Below, in pieces: positions 32,201 to 36,602 of a DNA stretch of 36,602 nt. Source of the DNA: an uncultured Cocleimonas sp. (lineage in GTDB: Bacteria; Pseudomonadota; Gammaproteobacteria; Thiotrichales; Thiotrichaceae); contig CALFUP010000057.1 of NCBI GenBank assembly GCA_937929875.1, positions 1 to 36,602 of the forward strand. Reading direction: 5' to 3'. Position 1 is the stretch's first letter, and every line of letters begins with the position of its first letter. A model generated the notes under the pieces. The model was not told the DNA's origin, did not search any database, and was given only the letters and a program-made list of their open reading frames with translations. The position numbers were made by a program, and so were the translations under genes.

Positions 32201-33393
32201 TTTAAAGGCTCGGTGACTGAACCAGAAGCGATAACAGTATTATCACCTAACTGTAAATTTACCTTTTCTGCTCTGGTTAAATCAGGTTTATTTACTATAA
32301 GACCATTTCCACTAATTTTTTGACCTTTAAAGTCCCCATCTAAAGAAATAATATTTACTTTATTCTCTAAGCGAGAATCAATATAGCTACCTTCATATCT
32401 GATTTTTGCATCAGCTGTAACTGGGTATTCAGGCAACAGTTTCTTACTATTTAATTCTCTAGCATCAACATCAAAAGCCAATCTGATTTCTGGATCCCAA
32501 AGGACATTTCCTTTGGCCTTAGCCTTACCGTGGATGCTCTCTACTTCAATGTATTTTAATGTCACATTTTTGTAGTCACCTTCACCTGTAGCAATTACCG
32601 TACCTTCACCTAATTCTTCTTGATTAAAAATCGAGTCACTTTCAAAGGTATAATTTGTTAGCGTTCCACCCAATAGAACCTTCCCCTCCAAATCACCTAA
32701 GAGTGGATGCTTAAAAGATACCTCACCACTGGTTTTCACCTCATGGGGTTGATTCATATTCAATGAACCATTAGCTACCTTAATTTTTAACGGTTGGTCT
32801 AATATTATCGGAGCGCCTTGCAAGCTCTCAAAGGTTAATCTCCCATCTTTAATAACCGCTTTATTAAGAACCATACCCTGAATTTGAAATAACAAAGATT
32901 GGAGATCAGGCTCTTTGCTTCCTGCTGTTTGGATAACGGGGACTTTTTTAATTATTTGCAGTGAATCAAGTTTTAATTGGTTAGCGTTTATATTTACAGG
33001 AAGACCGAAATCAGGGAGTTCAATGGGTTCATTTGAAGTTGTTGCGGGAATATCGCTTTCTTCTAAAACTATCGCTAATTGTCCGACAACTAATTTATCA
33101 GCATAGATTTTTTTATTTTCAAGGTCATAACTATCTATATTTACATGGATGTCTTTAAGGATGATACCGACGCTGTCATTCCATGCGAATTCGTCGACAT
33201 GAAGCCCAGTTAAGATACTTCCAGATACCCCTTTAAGACTTAATTTATCAATAGAACCATCAGCTACATAGGCGATTGCTTTAGGTCCGATAGGTGTTAG
33301 AAGCAATAATACGAGGAGAAACAACCCCACCAACAAGAGCGACATTATCCAAAATAAAGGCGAGAAAACGTATTGATTAAGGTGTTGTCTCAT
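29206..33393 (-). CDS. tamB: Translocation and assembly module protein TamB
   Basis: A 1395-residue AsmA-like envelope protein. It is anchored in the inner membrane by an N-terminal helix (about residues 13-34) and spans the periplasm as a long beta-rich groove. The C-terminal DUF490/TamB domain (about 1030-1395) ends in YEIETD and contacts TamA. TamB works with TamA in outer-membrane protein insertion and is implicated in phospholipid transport to the outer membrane. Its length is close to E. coli TamB (about 1259) plus extra material, which includes nearly four units of an exact 95-residue repeat (395 to about 740). The ATG overlaps the tamA stop by four bases. It is the last gene of dacB-tamA-tamB. 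Confidence 0.94.
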   Translation of the reverse strand: MRQHLNQYVFSPLFWIMSLLLVGLFLLVLLLLTPIGPKAIAYVADGSIDKLSLKGVSGSILTGLHVDEFAWNDSVGIILKDIHVNIDSYDLENKKIYADKLVVGQLAIVLEESDIPATTSNEPIELPDFGLPVNINANQLKLDSLQIIKKVPVIQTAGSKEPDLQSLLFQIQGMVLNKAVIKDGRLTFESLQGAPIILDQPLKIKVANGSLNMNQPHEVKTSGEVSFKHPLLGDLEGKVLLGGTLTNYTFESDSIFNQEELGEGTVIATGEGDYKNVTLKYIEVESIHGKAKAKGNVLWDPEIRLAFDVDARELNSKKLLPEYPVTADAKIRYEGSYIDSRLENKVNIISLDGDFKGQKISGNGLIVNKPDLTRAEKVNLQLGDNTVIASGSVTEPLNLEVSINAENLKQILPELGGKIKGSAIIKGEYKAPQVVSKLSLKNLAYGEIKQSKETIFLETDVGLEDGELNIKNIIAKTGENLVQVKGKATEPFDLVWNIDARKLEQITPLIAGSIKGGGVFKGTLKKPSTTFEINANKLVYNDIKQGEEAISLVGEIGLDDKLIQIKSLLAKSGTNSVNLTGLASDPLDLALQVNAQKLSEVSPDITGRVTGTGSIKGPYNSPTIITNLLGANLSFKQQRFNSGDVKLQGEVQIVENVPIIKRLNTQVGNNNFLITGRASSPFDLTWDIDGKNLGQIMPDLAGSLIVKGKLQGTIEKPIIDAKGTAKNLKYQNFSLRSGDLTASTNNGFYKIKADLSKLKSEDQEIDSAKAELNGTIENHVVLASVEHSEGKLNVKANGGWQNQRWTGILNTLRLADTQAGDWKLQKPSKISLSKESFSADSFCIQSEKTVSCSTASYAKAEGLKAKGTLQKTPLKLLKPFLPEGVTLNGDIEGSYDIKQNGGKPTGNIKFRLPKSSFSFLNADGEEESFSYEDAEISATINNRTVNAEAKAHIIGKGSLNSKAKIKLSPENGKHTIDGVANFDVPNINFAQHLVPRTRGLRGALNSQLTFTGLLTKPQIKGRAKLVDGYLRLPEAGTEITNINLTVQANESNKAIINGKMLMGKGVLNVSGDMNLKDIAKWQANVKISGKNILFMNSNEVRAFMSPDISINLTPSIVKIDGKIVIPEADIRLKAIPETSINESDDTFVIGETKAGEKVTAVRIRPNVLIQLGDKVKMDAFDLQAKLSGDIRIGHNRNEITANGSLRVQDGQFQAYGQDLAIDNGRLIFNGSPKLIGIDVRATRTIDKQIVGIHLGGNVLNTQSKIFSDPLIEESEALSYLLTGNSLSSASGQESALLLSAVRGLGITGNGSIISKIGASFGLDDVNIVTGSDLQSSELALGKRLGSRLYVRYLIGLFEQTQKIAIEYKINKFLSLEAQTTVEDYGLDFIYEIETD
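31174..32211 (-). repeat. Internal 95-residue repeats in tamB
   Basis: Residues 395-489, 490-584, 585-679 and a partial unit 680 to about 740 align with an unchanged 95-residue (285-bp) period. Each unit opens with (E/D/S)P(L/F)(N/D)L, passes through a '...P(E/L/D)xxGxxxG' segment near position 20, and full units end in (K/T)G(K/L/R)A(T/S). Units 1 and 2 are the most alike. Confidence 0.85.
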
Positions 33394-35291
33394 AAGTCGG
33401 AGCCTATGCTCAAATATAATTTAGGCTGGCTAAAGTCATCGCTAGGAAAGCCTAAATCTATCCGTACTGGCCCAACAGGAGAACGCCAGCGAGCACCAAA
33501 ACCCACGCCCACCTTTAGATCTGTATCCTTAAAATCATCAAAGGCATTGCCTGCATCTGCAAATACTGCAGCACTCCAACCATTTTTTATGGGATGTTGA
33601 TATTCAAGGCTAAGGTCAATTAACTGCTTTCCACCTCTCACGCTCCCACTTGTATTGGTTTCTCCTAAGCTTTCATAATCATAACCTCTAACACTAAGAC
33701 CTCCACCAGCAAAAAATCGTAAGCTCTTTGGTAAGCGATCAAAATCATGAACCAAGGTTGTTCCATAATTAAGACGCGACAATAGTTTCCCATCACCTAA
33801 CTTCGTTACATATTTTCCTTGAGCTTTAAATTGCAAAACATTTTGATCACTTAAAGCATATTCTGATGCTGCATTTGCTGATAATTTAAAACGCCAACCC
33901 TTACTAGGAAAAATAAGATTATCAGCCTGAACTTTCTCGAAGCCCACCCCAAACAACAATAAAGTTGATCTAGTTTCATCATCTCCTTTAACCTGTGTTT
34001 TATCTTTTATCGCAGTTAAAGAGGTACTTCTTAACCAGCCATTATCTAATTTTCTTACAAGTCTCCCACCAAGAGAGAGGGCATGGCTTTCTACAGCGTC
34101 ATTTGAATCTTCTTTAAATGTGATGCTATATACCAAACTTTCATCTTCAGGGTTATTTCTAGGATTGAACAACTGAATTGAAAGTTCTGGAAGTAACTCT
34201 GAATATTGCGCATTAATTTTTAACTGTTTGCCACTCTTTCCCAGATAACGCCGATTCATTTCTACACCTACACGCGCTCCTGTATCTGAGCCGTATCCCA
34301 CTTTAAATTTATAAGCATTTCGTTTTTTTGATGTTAGCGCTATAGTCACTGGTACGCGTAAATCTACGGCTTGATTGTGCAATGCCTCTATTTTAATGTT
34401 TTTAAAGTAGCCACTGACTTGCAAAAGCTGCTGTTGTTTTATTAAGTCCTCAGCATTATAAAGTTTGCCTTCTTTAATAATTAGATATTTATTTACTGCC
34501 TTTTCAGAAAGAATTTCTTGTTCAATATTTACCTTGCCAAATCGATATCGTTTACCTGTATTTAATACCAAATCGATCCTTGCTTGATAGGACACTGGAT
34601 CAATCCGAATGACCCGCTTTTCAAATTCAGCATCAAAATACCCTAATACCTGAGAAGCTTCCGATAACTTTGTTTTAAAATCAGAATAACTCTGATGATT
34701 TAACACATCCCCCACTTTATAGGGAAGCTCCGACAAAATAGTCTTAAACACTTTTTCTTCACGACCTGCTCCTAACACTTCTATATTTTGAGATACAACT
34801 TTAACAGGCAATCCAGGAGTAACTTTTAATCGTAAATTCCAACACTTATCTACAATCGACCCCCCCGATGTGAACTCAGCATCGTAATAGCCTAAGGCTC
34901 GTGTTGCTTTTCTTAGGTTCTTTTTTACCGTATTAAAAAACAGTTTTACATCGCCACGATCAGCATCACATTCCGGAATCGTTACTGGCATATGCAATTC
35001 GATATTTTTCTTCAAGTCATCTGGTACACCTGTTACATCGATCTTAGCTAATTTCAAGGGGGCTTGATTAATTTCAGCTTGCTTTGTAATTTCTGTAGTA
35101 GTTCTTTCATCTATTTCTGACTTTGCTGCTGTTGACTCTTCAGCAGTGACCGTACTTTCAATCTCTTTTTCGGTTGTAGATAAATTTGATGCATTCGTAT
35201 TTTCGCTGCCAGTACTCTCTTCTGAGTTTGCCGGGCTTATTGAAAATAAGATTAAAAGGAAAATAAATAGATTAAAGTGTAAATAACGCAT
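33390..35291 (-). CDS. tamA: Translocation and assembly module protein TamA
   Basis: A 633-residue Omp85-family outer-membrane protein. The signal peptide covers about residues 1-23 (core FNLFIFLLILFSI, ending ANS). Next comes a low-complexity Ser/Thr/Glu/Ala stretch (about 24-75), then three POTRA domains (about 80-330) and a 16-strand-type beta-barrel (about 340-633) ending in YLSIGSDL. The barrel motif FFAGGGLSVRGYDYE (about 528-542) carries the lid-lock VRGY sequence typical of the family. TamA inserts some outer-membrane proteins together with TamB. The polar N-terminal linker makes it longer than E. coli TamA (577). The start is 2 bases after the dacB stop, and the stop overlaps the tamB ATG. 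Confidence 0.94.
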   Translation of the reverse strand: MRYLHFNLFIFLLILFSISPANSEESTGSENTNASNLSTTEKEIESTVTAEESTAAKSEIDERTTTEITKQAEINQAPLKLAKIDVTGVPDDLKKNIELHMPVTIPECDADRGDVKLFFNTVKKNLRKATRALGYYDAEFTSGGSIVDKCWNLRLKVTPGLPVKVVSQNIEVLGAGREEKVFKTILSELPYKVGDVLNHQSYSDFKTKLSEASQVLGYFDAEFEKRVIRIDPVSYQARIDLVLNTGKRYRFGKVNIEQEILSEKAVNKYLIIKEGKLYNAEDLIKQQQLLQVSGYFKNIKIEALHNQAVDLRVPVTIALTSKKRNAYKFKVGYGSDTGARVGVEMNRRYLGKSGKQLKINAQYSELLPELSIQLFNPRNNPEDESLVYSITFKEDSNDAVESHALSLGGRLVRKLDNGWLRSTSLTAIKDKTQVKGDDETRSTLLLFGVGFEKVQADNLIFPSKGWRFKLSANAASEYALSDQNVLQFKAQGKYVTKLGDGKLLSRLNYGTTLVHDFDRLPKSLRFFAGGGLSVRGYDYESLGETNTSGSVRGGKQLIDLSLEYQHPIKNGWSAAVFADAGNAFDDFKDTDLKVGVGFGARWRSPVGPVRIDLGFPSDDFSQPKLYLSIGSDL

Positions 35292-35293
35292 GA

Positions 35294-36602
35294 TTATTGT
35301 TCAAAACTCCAACGTAATAATGCATCTTGGATTTTTGCACCACGTCCAGCTCCTGTTTTTTTACCATTATGTTGAATCACTATCACAAGCCGTTTTCCTT
35401 GGCGGTTTAACATATACCCTGCTATTGACGTTACAAAATCTAAAGTACCTGTTTTCATATGACTTCTCCCGCGCAAATCATCATTTCGAAAGCGGTTAAC
35501 TAGAGTCCCATCAACACCAGGTAATGACATTGAAGCCATAAATTCAGGCATAAATGGATCTCTGAAAGCTGTTTCTAACAGTTCTCCCATTTGTTTAGCA
35601 TTTATTTTTGCAACTCGAGAAAGACCTGATCCGTTCTCTAAACGTATTCCGTCCGTATTAATTCCATTAGTCTTAAGTATTTCCAAAACAGCGCTTCTGC
35701 CTTTAGCCCAAGTAGCAGGGGCATTGTATTTTTTTGCGCCTAAAGTCAGCAATAACTGTTTAGTCATGACGTTATTGCTCCATTTATTAATTAAACGCAT
35801 TTGTTGTCCTAAAGTTGGAGAGCTATACACATGAAAAATTTCATCTAAAGCCGAAACTTTACCTAATTTTACACTTCCTTTTAATGTGCCTCTTAAATCC
35901 AACCAGAAATCTCGAAAAGCATTATAAACATGCATATAAGGCTTAGTGACACTTCGTAGAATAAAGTTCTGTTTGCACGCAGCAGCATATTTCCCTTTAA
36001 TAGTTAAAGTTCCATCAGAACTTGTTCTAAACTTTGGTCGATAGTGAGATTTCCTACATTTGCCAGAAGTTAATTTAACTTCGTTTTTAAATTTAAAATT
36101 ATCGATTTTAGGTAAAGAAGTAATACTTACTGAACCAGAAACTTTAGATTTTTTATTTTTTGATACTGCTTTTTTATCTATATTGGGTTTGAATAAAAAA
36201 CGAGTTGCCTGAAAGTTAAACATTAGAGCAGAGGCTGGTGCGTTATAAACGCGATACCTTTTACCATCAAATGCAGCTGAATTATGTAATGGCAAATTAA
36301 AATAACTTTCATCAATTATGATATCACCATTAATCTGCTGTAAACCCTTATCCCTTAAGGTTTTAACTAGCTTCCAAAAATTTTCATAAACGAGAAAAGG
36401 GTCACCATAACCTTTTAACACTAAGTCGCCATCGAGAATTCCTTTATTTAACTCACCACGAAACCACACTTCAGTTCTCCAAGAAAAATTAGGACCCAAT
36501 TCTTTCAATGCAGTATAGGTAGTTAACAACTTCATGGTTGAAGCAGGAGTTCGTAGCTTGTCTGCATTATGCTGCAGCATAGGCTTCGAATCATTTATAT
36601 CG
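35294..36602 (-). CDS. dacB: D-alanyl-D-alanine carboxypeptidase/endopeptidase PBP4, N-terminus outside the window
   Basis: A class C penicillin-binding protein (S13 family) that trims and cleaves cross-links in peptidoglycan in the periplasm. The frame is open beyond the ATG at 36580 to the window edge (upstream residues DINDSKP fit the family), so the signal peptide and first residues are missing. All three active-site motifs are present: SxxK as STMK in PASTMKLLT, SxN as SNN in NKWSNNVMTKQLLL, and KTG in SHMKTGTLDF. The large inserted domain typical of DacB lies between the first two. It ends 2 bases before tamA, and the three genes look like one operon. Confidence 0.93.
   Translation of the reverse strand, partial: DINDSKPMLQHNADKLRTPASTMKLLTTYTALKELGPNFSWRTEVWFRGELNKGILDGDLVLKGYGDPFLVYENFWKLVKTLRDKGLQQINGDIIIDESYFNLPLHNSAAFDGKRYRVYNAPASALMFNFQATRFLFKPNIDKKAVSKNKKSKVSGSVSITSLPKIDNFKFKNEVKLTSGKCRKSHYRPKFRTSSDGTLTIKGKYAAACKQNFILRSVTKPYMHVYNAFRDFWLDLRGTLKGSVKLGKVSALDEIFHVYSSPTLGQQMRLINKWSNNVMTKQLLLTLGAKKYNAPATWAKGRSAVLEILKTNGINTDGIRLENGSGLSRVAKINAKQMGELLETAFRDPFMPEFMASMSLPGVDGTLVNRFRNDDLRGRSHMKTGTLDFVTSIAGYMLNRQGKRLVIVIQHNGKKTGAGRGAKIQDALLRWSFEQ

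Noticed and set aside
34855-34870. C-rich run in tamA as a twelfth repeat copy
   Set aside because: Only the C run is shared; the TGACA and TTTTTGA boxes are absent and the site is inside a gene.

Overview
The window is 36.6 kb of an AT-rich gammaproteobacterial chromosome and looks mostly like core genome. Two things support this assignment. The order rhodanese (yibN type) - grxC - secB - gpsA, with envC and ctpA on the opposite strand, is the classic gammaproteobacterial arrangement. PQI (pqiA/pqiB/pqiC), TamA/TamB, PBP4, RluE and a DUF2333 protein are also present. I cannot name the genus. I see no rRNA, tRNA, prophage, CRISPR array or intact insertion sequence.

Layout. 1-1614: the end of a D-2-hydroxyacid dehydrogenase, convergent with an AlkB-type dioxygenase. 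1821-4403: a kpsE-kpsM-kpsT-like capsule export operon. 4409-7231: a CPBP membrane protease, a MazG-like pyrophosphohydrolase, gmk and gloB. 7440-11886 (minus strand): two half-length PqiA proteins, PqiB and PqiC, followed by an Fer4_19/CDGSH iron-sulfur protein. 12051-13085: a small membrane protein and rluE. 13515-17449: a DUF2333 protein, ilvD and a signal-peptide-bearing SUKH protein, with a 30-residue hydrophobic small ORF in the gap before ilvD. 17542-19709 (minus): a broken DadA-like gene, an ornithine cyclodeaminase family gene and a cupin. 19840-22762 (minus): ArsR regulator, rhodanese, grxC, secB, gpsA. 23067-27722 (plus): envC, ctpA, argS. 27889-29049 (minus): isochorismatase family hydrolase and a GNAT acetyltransferase. 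29206-36602 (minus): dacB (cut by the window edge), tamA, tamB.

The most unusual feature is a short dispersed intergenic repeat. Eleven copies of a 20-21 bp motif (TGACA, then a 6-7 C run, then ACTTTTTGA, usually preceded by an A-rich stretch) lie at about 1652, 7246, 11940, 13236, 14836, 17485, 19323, 25885, 27792, 28489 and 29111. All eleven are between genes and all have the same orientation on the plus strand. They occur in divergent, convergent and co-directional gaps alike, so they are not promoters or terminators of particular genes. In most copies the distance from TGACA to TTTTTGA stays fixed while the bases between them vary. Two copies are followed by a second shared block (7283-7310 and 27821-27849), suggesting that a longer element once lay there.

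How the genes work together: much of the window serves the cell envelope. It covers capsule export (Kps), lipid transport between membranes (Pqi, TamAB), peptidoglycan remodelling (PBP4, the EnvC amidase activator) and periplasmic proteolysis (CtpA). The ArsR-rhodanese-glutaredoxin group looks like a persulfide/thiol-responsive unit placed ahead of secB and gpsA.
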